A stretch of 64,000 nucleotides of DNA from Planctomycetota bacterium (GTDB lineage Bacteria > Planctomycetota > UBA8742 > UBA2392), in the NCBI GenBank assembly GCA_019636215.1, contig JAHBXZ010000005.1:193159-257158 (forward strand), given 5' to 3'. Shown here piece after piece: positions 33,426-42,123 of this stretch; within the stretch, counting starts at the first letter, position 1; every line of letters starts with the position of its first letter. The notes beneath the pieces are model-generated. The model was not told where the DNA came from. It did not search any database and saw nothing but the letters and a program-made list of their open reading frames with translations. Made by a program: the position numbers and the translations under genes.

Positions 33426-35318
33426 CTATTTCGCGTACTTGTTCACCAGCGCGCGGGCGTGGCTGGCACTGATGGCCTCGCCCTGTGTGGCTTCAAATCG
33501 TCGCGTGATCACGCCCACCACGTAGCCCTTGTGGTGGATCAGCGGGCCGCCGCTGTTGCCGGGCAGAATCGGCGCGCTGGTGCCGATCTTGCCGACTTCA
33601 TACTGCTTGCTGCGGATTTCGCCGGTGGCAGGGCTGGTGGTAACCTCGGTACCCTTGATAACGCTGAGCCCCAGCGGATAGCCCAGGCTCATCACGCGGT
33701 CCATCTGGTGCAGGTCCTTCAGGTCCTGCTCGGTGGCAATCGGCAGCACGGTAGTCAGGTCGCTGGGGTTGCGCAGCTCAAGTTCAATCAGCGCCAGGTC
33801 ATTGAAAGTATCCACGTGGATGCCGGCATCCCGCACGCGCTTGGCGATGTCCTCGGGCAGGTCGGTGCGGAAGCCGCTTTGTTCAAGTGCCAGTTTGTAC
33901 TGGCTGCCGAACTTCACAAAGTCGTCGTCAGCATAACCGGCCATCTTCAACGAACCCTTGCCGCCGCGCCCTCCGGGCAATGCGGCCCAGGCCTGGGACA
34001 CATTCAGGTTGCTGTCGCCCACCCGTTCGCGCAGCTTCATGCCGGGCTGCCAGCAGGCGATGGTCCATTTGTCGATCGGGGCCGGCCTGACATCGCGGAT
34101 GGCGTGGCTGATGGCAATTTCGGCATTGAAAAGAAACGGCTTGATCACGTGTTTGTTGGTTACGATCCAGGCCTTCTTGCCCTCAATCCTCGCGCACCAG
34201 CCGGTGCCAGTGCCGGATTCCACACCCGCCGGGTTGCCATCGGCATCAACCAGCGGGTACTGCACAAAGATCAGAAACACGCCGGGGTTGTATTTGTCCA
34301 CCAGGTCGCGGAAGGTCTCGTCGCCGGCCGGCGGCTTGAACTCCTTCAGGGCCTTCAGTTGCTCGTCCGTTGCATCCTTCAGGGACTTGAACTGCGCGTC
34401 ACTGATTTCTTTCACGCGCGCGGCGGTGGATTCGCCCACTTCCTTCTTCAATTCCTCAAAGCGCTTGCCTTGCTCGGCGCGGAGTTCCTCGGCCAGTTTT
34501 TCCTGTTTGTCCATGGCCGCCTGCAGGCCGGACATCTGTTTGCGCAGGTCGTCAATTTCCTTTTCGCGGTCTTTCTCGCGCTGCTGGCGGGCCTTCTCGG
34601 CGTCGTCACGTTCTTTTTCTCGGGCCTGCAGATCTGCGTCGCTGCGAGTCTGGGCCTTCAACTTCTGTTCTTCTTCATGCTGGTAGTACCACACCCCGAT
34701 CGCGGCCGCGGCCACAATCAGCATGAACAGCGCCCCCACCAGCGTCACCAGCGAGCCCGTCTTGCGGCCTGACCGGGCCTCAAGTTCTTCGGCAACAGCC
34801 TTCAGCAGGTGCTTGGTCTTGTCACCGGCGCCGACCTTGCTGCCGATGTTGTTGACCATCATCGTCAGGCTGGCCGCGTCGCCGACGGTGGACGGCGCCG
34901 ACCTGCCGACATTCGATGGCGCCGGAAAGCTGCTGACCGGCGGGCGCGATTCGCCCGGAAGCACCAGCCGCACCACCGCGCCTTCCTGGCCCAGGTGAAG
35001 TTCGTCGCCATCGTACAGGCGGGTACCTTCGGCGGTGACGCGTTCGCGGTTCAGGTACAGGCCGTTGCTGGAGCCCTGGTCACGCACATACACGCCGTCC
35101 ACCCGTTCCTCGATCAGCGCGTGATGACCCGAAACCTTCAGGTCGCGGGCGGAATCAAACCGGATTGTGCAATCAGGAGCGCGCCCCAGCACAACGCCCT
35201 TGCGAAGGTCGGCCGAGGTATAGGCAAACCTGCGCCCGGCCAGGGAACTGGTAAGCACTTCAATGATCGCGCGCGATGGCGCGGCCTTTTCAGGCACGGT
35301 AGATGCGGCGTCGGTCAC
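33426..35318 (-). CDS. FHA domain - transmembrane - coiled coil - trypsin-like serine protease
   Basis: 630 residues from GTG at 35318 with 'ggaga' six bases upstream; the longer frame is unlikely. Order: cytoplasmic FHA domain (about 18-120) with GR (45-46), SGHHALIE (63-70) and SSNGLYLN (83-90), which binds phosphothreonine; flexible linker; transmembrane helix (about 189-211); a charged coiled coil (212-320, Lys/Glu/Asp/Arg/Gln-rich); then a chymotrypsin-fold protease with H390 (VTNKHVIK), D507 (NDLALIEL) and S589 (PGNSGGP). The catalytic triad is complete. It looks like a sensor that couples a cytoplasmic kinase signal to extracytoplasmic proteolysis. The neighbouring M50-like gene lies just upstream on the same strand, suggesting a proteolytic pathway. 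Confidence 0.85.
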   Translation of the reverse strand: MTDAASTVPEKAAPSRAIIEVLTSSLAGRRFAYTSADLRKGVVLGRAPDCTIRFDSARDLKVSGHHALIEERVDGVYVRDQGSSNGLYLNRERVTAEGTRLYDGDELHLGQEGAVVRLVLPGESRPPVSSFPAPSNVGRSAPSTVGDAASLTMMVNNIGSKVGAGDKTKHLLKAVAEELEARSGRKTGSLVTLVGALFMLIVAAAAIGVWYYQHEEEQKLKAQTRSDADLQAREKERDDAEKARQQREKDREKEIDDLRKQMSGLQAAMDKQEKLAEELRAEQGKRFEELKKEVGESTAARVKEISDAQFKSLKDATDEQLKALKEFKPPAGDETFRDLVDKYNPGVFLIFVQYPLVDADGNPAGVESGTGTGWCARIEGKKAWIVTNKHVIKPFLFNAEIAISHAIRDVRPAPIDKWTIACWQPGMKLRERVGDSNLNVSQAWAALPGGRGGKGSLKMAGYADDDFVKFGSQYKLALEQSGFRTDLPEDIAKRVRDAGIHVDTFNDLALIELELRNPSDLTTVLPIATEQDLKDLHQMDRVMSLGYPLGLSVIKGTEVTTSPATGEIRSKQYEVGKIGTSAPILPGNSGGPLIHHKGYVVGVITRRFEATQGEAISASHARALVNKYAK

Positions 35319-35386
35319 GGGTGTCTCCGCCGGTAACTTTAGAATGGCTGGCCGCCGGGCCAAGGTGCTTTGCCCCGCGAACTGTG

Positions 35387-36154
35387 TTACTTGCGGCGGC
35401 GACGCCCGGCGCGAAACGGCGAAGTCACCAACAGGATGAACCCGGCCAGGATTGCAGAGATCGCGCACACCGCAAACGGGTAGTGCAGCTTGATCGTGGC
35501 GTTGGCCACCCACCGGAACACCACCCCGTCACCAGAGGCGTTGATCAGCCTGTCGACAATGATGTGCGCCACCAGCGCCAGGCCGCAAAGCACCAGGATA
35601 CCGACGGCGCAGTTCTTGAGGTCCTGCCGCGACGGCGCCATGCCCATGGTGAAGCACATGGCAAAGTACAGAAACACCCAGGTGCGCCAGCTTGCCAGTG
35701 ACGCGGTTTCCAGCGCCAGCCGCAGGTCGGAAAGCACCAGCCCGGCAAGGTCCCACAGAAACGCCAGCTGGTCCGTGTGCACACCCTCGGCGCGCACGGC
35801 GTACATGTTGACGGGGCTTTGCAGCAACAGCCCCAGCAGCCACAGGCAAAGGGTGCAGCCCACCAGTGGTGCCAGGCCGATCACCACGTCGCCCACATGC
35901 TTGATCCTGGGCGGGCCGTGTTTGACCTCGCCGCTGCCGTCGCTGCGAAACAGCACCATCGAGTGCACCTTGGCACCCATCAGCACACAGGCAGCGGCGT
36001 GGCTGAGCTCATGCACCGCCACGCCAGGCGCAATCAGGTACGCCAGAAATCGCGGCGGCACGGCCCGGACCCACAGCGCGCGCAGGCCGTACGCAGCCAG
36101 AATCAGCAGCGTGATGCCCAGCAGCAGGTTCAGAAACGCGGCAAGTGTGGGCAT
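35387..36154 (-). CDS. M50-like (site-2-protease type) membrane metallopeptidase
   Basis: 255 residues, multi-pass membrane protein with about six hydrophobic segments. The second helix contains HELSHAAACVLMG (HExxH, residues 48-52), the intramembrane zinc motif of M50 peptidases. The distal motif is less clear: a candidate is 'GLALVAHIIVDRLINASGDG', with an Asp/Asn near the end, so a full active site is not proven. Family members cut membrane-anchored regulators such as anti-sigma factors. It lies 68 bases upstream of, and on the same strand as, the FHA-protease. Confidence 0.65.
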   Translation of the reverse strand: MPTLAAFLNLLLGITLLILAAYGLRALWVRAVPPRFLAYLIAPGVAVHELSHAAACVLMGAKVHSMVLFRSDGSGEVKHGPPRIKHVGDVVIGLAPLVGCTLCLWLLGLLLQSPVNMYAVRAEGVHTDQLAFLWDLAGLVLSDLRLALETASLASWRTWVFLYFAMCFTMGMAPSRQDLKNCAVGILVLCGLALVAHIIVDRLINASGDGVVFRWVANATIKLHYPFAVCAISAILAGFILLVTSPFRAGRRRRK

Positions 36155-36229
36155 GAATGGTGCCAGTCTGGAGTCTGGAGTTTACGGCGAGGGCGATTCG
36201 GGCCGATGCTGCCGACGGCGCACTTCGAA

Positions 36230-37726
36230 CTAGGCTTCATCCAGTTCGTCGGCCAGCTTGACCTGGTTCTTGCCGTGATTCTTGCAGAAGTACAGCGCGC
36301 GGTCGGCCGCGCGGATCAACTGGTCTTCCATCGACGTGCCCTTGTTCATGCAGGCAATGCCCATCGACACCGTCACCTGGATGTTCTGGCCCGGCTGGTC
36401 CAGCAGAGGCACTTCGATCTCGCTGATCTTGCGCCGGATCTGCTCGGCCTTTACGCGCGCGGCCTCGCCCACGGTTTCGGGCATGATCACGACCATTTCT
36501 TCGCCGCCGTACCGGCACACGGTGTCCAGGTCGCGGAAACTGACCTTCAACAGTCCGGCCACGGCGCGCAGCACTTCGTCGCCCTGCAGGTGGCCCCAGG
36601 TGTCGTTGACTTTCTTGAAGTTGTCGATGTCCAGGATCATCAGGCTGAGGTCGCGGTCGTAACGCAGCGCGCGGCGGAACTCGACCACTAGCTGCTCGTC
36701 AAACACGCGGCGGTTGTGCAGCCCGGTCAGGCGGTCCTGGCGGCTCTGCTGCTTGATGCGTTCCAGGTTTTCGTGGTTCTGGATCACGACACCCAGAAAG
36801 TCAGCAATCGTGCTGAGCAAGTCCTTGATGGATTCCTGGATCGGCTTGTGGCTGGCGTAGAACCGCTGAAGGTTCTTGGGCAGCCCCACCTGCAGCAATC
36901 CGCGCACGTCCGTCCCGGCGCGGATCGGCGCAACGTGCATGCCGGCGTCATCCACGGCCAGCGGGACCACACCCTTGAGCACCGACTGGTACAACGGGTT
37001 GTCGTCCGGCCGCAGCTTCTGCGTCATTCGAAACGGGTTGGCGTACTTGACCTCAAGCTCATCGAACTCGTTGCGCAGCAGGATCGTGCAGCTTGAAAAC
37101 TGGGCGTCGTTCACCATGGTCAGCGCGGCTTCCTTGAACACATCGCTGATCTGTTCCAGTTCCAGCAGGCGCTTGGTAAGCAGCGGGATGGCGCGCAGAA
37201 CCTCCGCCAGCGCGCCCACGCGTGTGTTGGCCTCCAGCACTTCGAGTGACTTGCGCTGGGCATCCTTGGCGGCGCGCTGTGCGGCCAGGGTCAGTTCGCG
37301 GTTGAAGTCGCTCTCCGTGCGCAGCTTGTGTTCCAGCTTGACCTGTTCGCTGACGTCGCGGGCGCTGCCAACCTGCAGGATGCGCCCCATATGCCGGATC
37401 AGCGTAAAGCGCACTTCCAGGTGCCGCACCTCGCCGTCGCTGCGCACGGCCCGAAAGCGCATCACGCCGCTGTCGCCCGCGCCCTGGGCGCCCTGGCGCT
37501 GCGCCGTGACCAGCGCGCGGTCGTCTTCATGCACGATGCTGAGGGTGCTGACGGGCCGCTGGGCCTCGACAAGCTGTTCTCGTGTGAAGCCCAGCAGCTC
37601 GCAAAGCGCGGGGTTCACCTTGATGAAAACATCGGCGTGGGGGTCCAGCACATACTGGCCGTCCACCGCATTGTCGAAATGGGCTTGCAGCAGGCTGGGA
37701 TTGACCGTGGCGGTTGGATGATCCAT
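36230..37726 (-). CDS. PAS-GAF-GGDEF diguanylate cyclase
   Basis: 498 residues, cytoplasmic. PAS domain about 12-130 (NAVDGQYVLDPHADVFIKVN, LLGFTREQLVE, VRFTLIRHMGRILQV), a coiled linker, a GAF-like domain about 175-315, then GGDEF about 330-490. The active-site loop is GGEEM (407-411), a variant of GGDEF/GGEEF with Met at the last position; the metal-binding DIDNFKKVNDTWGH motif is intact and the RxxD inhibitory I-site (RDLD, 398-401) is present. It should make cyclic di-GMP from two GTP and be feedback-inhibited. The PilB-like ATPase at 30958 has an MshEN domain of the type that senses this messenger. Confidence 0.85.
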   Translation of the reverse strand: MDHPTATVNPSLLQAHFDNAVDGQYVLDPHADVFIKVNPALCELLGFTREQLVEAQRPVSTLSIVHEDDRALVTAQRQGAQGAGDSGVMRFRAVRSDGEVRHLEVRFTLIRHMGRILQVGSARDVSEQVKLEHKLRTESDFNRELTLAAQRAAKDAQRKSLEVLEANTRVGALAEVLRAIPLLTKRLLELEQISDVFKEAALTMVNDAQFSSCTILLRNEFDELEVKYANPFRMTQKLRPDDNPLYQSVLKGVVPLAVDDAGMHVAPIRAGTDVRGLLQVGLPKNLQRFYASHKPIQESIKDLLSTIADFLGVVIQNHENLERIKQQSRQDRLTGLHNRRVFDEQLVVEFRRALRYDRDLSLMILDIDNFKKVNDTWGHLQGDEVLRAVAGLLKVSFRDLDTVCRYGGEEMVVIMPETVGEAARVKAEQIRRKISEIEVPLLDQPGQNIQVTVSMGIACMNKGTSMEDQLIRAADRALYFCKNHGKNQVKLADELDEA

Positions 37727-37755
37727 AGAACCGATTCAGCCTCGCGCCCGGGGCC

Positions 37756-38427
37756 TCATGCCGCAGAACTCTTGCGCTCGCTGGGGGCAACGACCGCATC
37801 AAACACGCGCACCGATGGGTCCCGACGCGGGGCAATCACATCCGTGCACAGCACTCCTTCTACATCCATCTCGCCGGCGTCGGCCTGGGCTGCTGCCAGC
37901 ACCGCCTGGGTACCCACGGCCGGGCAACGCTCTGTGTCGGCCCCGCTGATGTACCCCGGCGCGTCTTCGTACTCTGCTTGAGCCTCGTACTCTTCTGGCG
38001 CAACTTGTTCTGCCACATACACTTCGGCTGCCATGTGCACCGGCACCTGACGGCCGGATTCAGGCAGCAACTCCGGAAAGCGACCGGATTCACCGTCTGA
38101 GACATGCAGCATAGCAACTTCCGCGATCCGTACACTCTCGGACTCATCGAACACCTGCATGCGGTTGCTGCTTCCCGCTGCCTGCGCGACCGGTATCTCA
38201 ACTTCAGAAATTACCTCGGCCACAACTTCGGGCGCCGGCGCCTTGCGTACGCTCAGTGGCGCGGGCCTGCTGACCAGCCCCCGGCCGGAATCTTCAGGCA
38301 CCACGGGCGCGGCACTTTTCACGCTGCGCGCCTTCCACTTCTTCAGCGCGTATTCGCCACCCACAAAGGCGGCCAGAAGGCCGGCACCAGCATAGGCCAC
38401 GTAGGGAACCACTTCCATGAACGCCAT
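37756..38427 (-). CDS. Membrane-anchored acidic hypothetical protein
   Basis: 223 residues. An N-terminal helix (VVPYVAYAGAGLLAAFVGGEYA) is followed by basic KKWKARSVK, then a long Glu/Val/Ala-rich, low-complexity region without recognised domain. It lies 29 bases upstream of the diguanylate cyclase on the same strand and divergently from kdsB. Confidence 0.55.
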   Translation of the reverse strand: MAFMEVVPYVAYAGAGLLAAFVGGEYALKKWKARSVKSAAPVVPEDSGRGLVSRPAPLSVRKAPAPEVVAEVISEVEIPVAQAAGSSNRMQVFDESESVRIAEVAMLHVSDGESGRFPELLPESGRQVPVHMAAEVYVAEQVAPEEYEAQAEYEDAPGYISGADTERCPAVGTQAVLAAAQADAGEMDVEGVLCTDVIAPRRDPSVRVFDAVVAPSERKSSAA

Positions 38428-38464
38428 AGGTGTGCTCCGTGCGGCCGCGCGTTAGCATGCGGCC

Positions 38465-39226
38465 ATGAACAAAGTTCTTGCCATCATTCCCGCGCGGCTG
38501 GCCTCCACACGCCTGCCGCGCAAGGTTTTGCTCAACAAGACCGGCAAGCCCCTCATCCAGCATGTCTGGGAAGGGGCCAGCGCCTGCAAGGCCATCGGCA
38601 AACTTGTCATCGCAACTGATGCCGAAGAGGTCATGGCCGCCGTGAAATCCTTCGGCGGCGAGGCCGTGTTGACCAGCCCGGCCTGCCAGAGTGGAACCGA
38701 TCGCGTGGCCGAGGCCGCAAGGCAGTACCCCGGCTATGACATCGTGGTCAACGTGCAGGGCGACGAACCCGAGATGGCCAAAGAACCGCTGGTCGCATTG
38801 ATTGACGGCATGTTGCGCCTGAACCCCGAAATGGGCACGGTTGCCGTGCCCTGGCCAGCAAGGGTGCCACTGAGCGAGCCCGGCTTTGTAAAGGTGACCA
38901 CCGACAGGCAAGGATACGCCCTTTACTTCAGCCGCAGCCCGATTCCGTTCTACCGCGACGAACCCGGTGCTGCACCCGAAGGCAGGCGCGCCGACGGACA
39001 GCCGCGCTACTGGAAGCATGTCGGCCTGTACGCCTACCAGGCCAGGTTCTTGCAGCAATACGCCAGCATGCTTCCCACGGCGCTGGAACAGGCCGAAGGG
39101 CTGGAGCAGCTTCGCGCGCTGGAAAACGGCCACAAGATTGCGGTGTTCCCGACCACATACTCGGGTTACGAGGTGAACACCCCGGCCGACTACGAGGCCT
39201 TTGTCGCCAGGCAAATGGGCAGGTAG
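38465..39226 (+). CDS. kdsB: 3-deoxy-manno-octulosonate cytidylyltransferase (CMP-Kdo synthetase)
   Basis: 253 residues, the usual length. KdsB activates Kdo with CTP to CMP-Kdo for attachment to lipid A. Family landmarks are all present: VLAIIPARLASTRLPRKVL (nucleotide-binding), LVIATDAEEVM, CQSGTDRVAEAA, VNVQGDEPE, YFSRSPIPFYRD, 'YWKHVGLYAYQARFLQQYAS', LEQLRALENG and the C-terminal NTPADYE. Its start is close (about 37 bases) to that of the divergent membrane-anchored gene. With LpxB it indicates lipopolysaccharide synthesis. Confidence 0.95.
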   Translation: MNKVLAIIPARLASTRLPRKVLLNKTGKPLIQHVWEGASACKAIGKLVIATDAEEVMAAVKSFGGEAVLTSPACQSGTDRVAEAARQYPGYDIVVNVQGDEPEMAKEPLVALIDGMLRLNPEMGTVAVPWPARVPLSEPGFVKVTTDRQGYALYFSRSPIPFYRDEPGAAPEGRRADGQPRYWKHVGLYAYQARFLQQYASMLPTALEQAEGLEQLRALENGHKIAVFPTTYSGYEVNTPADYEAFVARQMGR

Positions 39227-39263
39227 GAATCCGGACCGAAGCCCGAACAGGAGCCCGAACAGG

Positions 39264-39285
39264 AGCCCGAAGCGCAAGCGAGGGG
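39264..39285 (+). repeat. Intergenic motif agcccgaagcg-x-aagcgagggg, copy 2
   Basis: Second copy of the 22-base motif (copy 1 at 17616). Two short partial units, gcccgaacagga repeated in tandem, precede it (39241-39264). Its 3' end (gagggg) lies four bases before the ATG of the DUF4256 gene and serves as the ribosome binding site. Confidence 0.6.
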
Positions 39286-39289
39286 AAGC

Positions 39290-39853
39290 ATGAAGCCCGC
39301 AAAGAAACTCTCCGCACCACAGACCAAGGCTTTGCTTGCGACGCTCAAAGAACGCTTTGAAGCCAACCCGGCGCGCCACAAAGGCATCGCCTGGGCCGAT
39401 GTGCAGAAACGCCTGGAGTCCGCGCCCGAAAAGCTGTGGTCGCTGTATGAAATGGAACGCACCGGCGGCGAACCCGATGTCGTGGGCGGCAATCGCAAAT
39501 CGGGCGAATTCACGTTCATGGATTGTTCGGCCGAGACGCCCAAGGGCCGGGTCAGCACCTGCTACGACAGGCAAGGCCTGGAATCGCGCAAAGAACACCG
39601 GCCCAAGGACACCGCCATGGACATGGCCCAGGCCATGGGTATCGAGATGCTGACCGAGGCCCAGTATCGCGAACTGCAAACACTGGGCGAGTTCGACACC
39701 CGCACCTCAAGCTGGGTCAGGACGCCCGCAGACATTCGCAGGCTTGGCGGCGCGCTGTTCTGCGACCGCCGCTACGGACACGTGTTCACCTACCACAACG
39801 GCGCGCAGAGTTACTACGCCGCCCGCGGCTTTCGCGGGCTGTTGCGAGTTTAG
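39290..39853 (+). CDS. DUF4256-family protein
   Basis: 187 residues, soluble, no signal peptide. I recognise the family from the ERTGGEPDVVGG, 'GEFTFMDCSAETPKGRVSTC', RKEHRPKDTAMDMAQAMGIE and LFCDRRYGHVFTYHNGAQSY segments; the biochemical role of DUF4256 is unknown. The start is supported by the repeat-derived ribosome binding site. It stands alone, 63 bases after kdsB. Confidence 0.8.
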   Translation: MKPAKKLSAPQTKALLATLKERFEANPARHKGIAWADVQKRLESAPEKLWSLYEMERTGGEPDVVGGNRKSGEFTFMDCSAETPKGRVSTCYDRQGLESRKEHRPKDTAMDMAQAMGIEMLTEAQYRELQTLGEFDTRTSSWVRTPADIRRLGGALFCDRRYGHVFTYHNGAQSYYAARGFRGLLRV

Positions 39854-40175
39854 CTGCTGCTGTTCACTGCTGCGGCAACTTCGCCGCGACACCGATGGTG
39901 TTTCGGCCGGGGCTCATGCGGCAGCGCAGCGCGGGCCAAGGCGCCCTGGCGACCCAAACACATCCTTCGGCAGAACCGCGGACAAGACTGCCAGTGATTG
40001 TCCTTGGTGCCGATGGGTGCTTCCCAGGAAAGCTAAGCACGGGGAAGGCTATATCGTATTCAATAACTTCTAATCCAACTACCGGCGCTATAATTTTGCG
40101 TTTTCAATAGTAGCCACCTATAGTGGTTATCAGTGGCGGGTCGTACCCCCGCCTTCGATTCCAACGGAGACCCCT
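39854..40175 (+). promoter_or_regulatory. Intergenic region with candidate -10 element TATAAT
   Basis: 322 bases without a convincing gene. The first 190 bases are GC-rich and featureless apart from a weak stem near 39875. An AT-rich stretch (40048-40115) contains a consensus TATAAT at 40089-40094, about 82 bases before the lipoprotein ATG. No good -35 element is seen at 16-18 bases. Confidence 0.4.
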
Positions 40176-40937
40176 ATGAAATTCCTCTCAATGTCCCTGC
40201 TCGTTCTTCTGGCCCTGCTTTCTGGCTGCGCCACCACGTCTGCGCCATCGGCTGACGACCGCATTTCCGACCAGGTGCGTGTACCCAGCCTGTACTTCAG
40301 TGCGACCTGCGATCCGGAAGAAACCCTGGTCAGCCTGCGCACCCACTTCCCGAAGGCAAGATTCTTCCACAGCCAGTGCGGCTCAGTGAAGCCCGGACAG
40401 GAACTGCAGTTCACCAACCTGCCGGAATTGCGCCAAGCTCTGGCGTCGCTCCCGGCGTCGGGCAGCATCGTTGAGTGCCGCTTCAATGACAGAGTCGTAC
40501 GGGTTAACCTCGCCTATGGCCAGATTTCCTCGCTGGCCGGACCAGACCACTGGGCCCTGCGAGGCCGGGCCCGCGAATCGGCCAGCGACTTCGCCGCTGC
40601 CATGCGCCAGATCATCCAGTGCTGCCGGCTTGCCGACCAGCAGTGGAGCATCAAGGCATGGACCATGCCTTTGGCCGATGCGGGCAAGGTCTGCAAACTG
40701 ATTGGCATCAACCAGGTGGATCAGATTGAGGGTGACATGCAGGGCAACGTAACAGTGATTCAGACTGTCGCCTGCAGCGATATTGCCGAGCGTATCGGCG
40801 TCTGGCAGGGGACTGCCAACGTCGGCAAGACGTCGGTGCATCTGCTGGTCATTTTGAGCGACGCGGCGATCAGCGTCGATGGTACGGACTGGGAAGACAT
40901 GATCGCGATTTGCAGCAAGCTGGAATCAGCCCGCTAG
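40176..40937 (+). CDS. Lipoprotein of unknown function
   Basis: 253 residues. Clear lipoprotein signal MKFLSMSLLVLLALLSGCATT with lipobox LSGC (Cys18) and Ala at +2. The mature part looks like a mix of alpha and beta elements; 'SASDFAAAMRQIIQCCRLAD' and 'GNVTVIQTVACSDIAERIGV' are the most structured stretches. No family recognised. GC content is a little lower than that of neighbouring genes. Confidence 0.65.
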   Translation: MKFLSMSLLVLLALLSGCATTSAPSADDRISDQVRVPSLYFSATCDPEETLVSLRTHFPKARFFHSQCGSVKPGQELQFTNLPELRQALASLPASGSIVECRFNDRVVRVNLAYGQISSLAGPDHWALRGRARESASDFAAAMRQIIQCCRLADQQWSIKAWTMPLADAGKVCKLIGINQVDQIEGDMQGNVTVIQTVACSDIAERIGVWQGTANVGKTSVHLLVILSDAAISVDGTDWEDMIAICSKLESAR

Positions 40938-41049
40938 GCCCGCCAATGGCAGCCCCGGCCGCAGGGCGGTAACGAGACTTGCGAGCATCGCGACTCCGTT
41001 GCCGTGCCCTGTGGCTGGGGCTGCTGCATTGCCGCATGCCGATTTCTGC

Positions 41050-41739
41050 CTACCGCACAACCTGCGGGCCGTCGCCTAGAATCGCGGCGATGAAGCCCGA
41101 ACTGCTGCTGCCGTCTTCTTCTTTCTTGTACAGCAGCGGGTTGCCGTCGCTTCGCTTGACATCCCAGATTTTGCCCTGGCACAGGTCAGTCACCACCAGG
41201 TCGGCCGCTTCTACATCAATGCCGCCGTCCTTGAAAAACTCGAACATGCCCAGCATCTGTTCGGCCAGCGCGTCCACGGGCATGCCGAACTGTTTGGCCG
41301 CCTCTTCCATGCGATAGCGGTTGAACTTGCGCAGGGCCGCAAGGTCGCCGCCCTTGATCGCGTCGCGGTACTTCAGGGCGAACTCGAGCATGGCCTTGGC
41401 ATTGCTGGCCTTGGCGCTGTCCAGCAGCACCTTCAGGTCGTCGGCTTCGGTGTCAAACTCATGCACCAGCTCGTTGCCGGCGGGCATGCCGATGTCGCCT
41501 TCTTCCAGCGTGTTGACCATTTCTCCTTCTTTGGCCTCGCGCACGCCGGTGCTGAACTTGGCATCGGGCCCCTTGTGCGTGAACTGAAAGCGCAACACGT
41601 TGCCCTTGCCGATCAGGTGCTGGTTGAGCTGCGCCATGCCGCTGCCGCCGTCTTTGCAATCAAAGACGGGAAAGCCGTTGCAGGTGGCAACAAACGCGCA
41701 GTCGTCGGCCTGGTAGGTGCAGACATAGATTTTCGCCAT
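41050..41739 (-). CDS. Conserved-looking hypothetical protein
   Basis: 229 residues, soluble. The start MAKIYVCTYQADDCAFVATC and the central FDTEADDLKVLLDSAKASNA / MLEFALKYRDAIKGGDLAAL helices look like genuine protein. 'KQFGMPVDALAEQMLGMFEF' suggests a helical C-terminal half. No domain recognised. Confidence 0.55.
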   Translation of the reverse strand: MAKIYVCTYQADDCAFVATCNGFPVFDCKDGGSGMAQLNQHLIGKGNVLRFQFTHKGPDAKFSTGVREAKEGEMVNTLEEGDIGMPAGNELVHEFDTEADDLKVLLDSAKASNAKAMLEFALKYRDAIKGGDLAALRKFNRYRMEEAAKQFGMPVDALAEQMLGMFEFFKDGGIDVEAADLVVTDLCQGKIWDVKRSDGNPLLYKKEEDGSSSSGFIAAILGDGPQVVR

Positions 41740-41831
41740 GGCGTCTCCCGGGGCAAAATCCCATTAGGCCGACCCCTGCGGTGACTGCAAGCATAACCGG
41801 CATTTTTTCCGCCCGTTCCAATGCACGGCCA

Positions 41832-42123
41832 GCCGGGCCATTTCTCCTGGTGCCTACTCAAACGGCGGTAGGCCGCGCTTGGCGCACAGCTCGCGCATGA
41901 AGTTGATGCAGTGGACGCCTTCCTCGACCCGGGCGGCCTTTGCAGCCACGTTAACAATCGCTGCAATGGCCGGGACACAGCGCTCCGCAAGGCCAGCGAC
42001 TTCGCCGCCTTTGAGCGCATCCCTGTCCTGGACTGCAACCAGGCCAAGGTCTGCGTCACAACGAAACTGACCCGCACGAGCGGTCAGATCTCTAGACCAC
42101 CGATCGACGATCCAAAGAAACAT
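41832..42123 (-). pseudogene. Decayed 3' end of a TPR gene (second copy of the 43407 tail)
   Basis: Bases 41832-41911 repeat 43385-43464 with one mismatch, including the last codons (INFMRELCAKRGLPPFE) and stop of the TPR gene. 41912-41932 then matches 43582-43602, so the intervening about 116 bases of the intact copy are missing. Upstream the frame is open to 42123 and keeps a loose TPR-like similarity (AKAARVEEGVH), but no usable start exists and it runs into the ankyrin gene. It is a remnant, not a gene. Confidence 0.7.
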
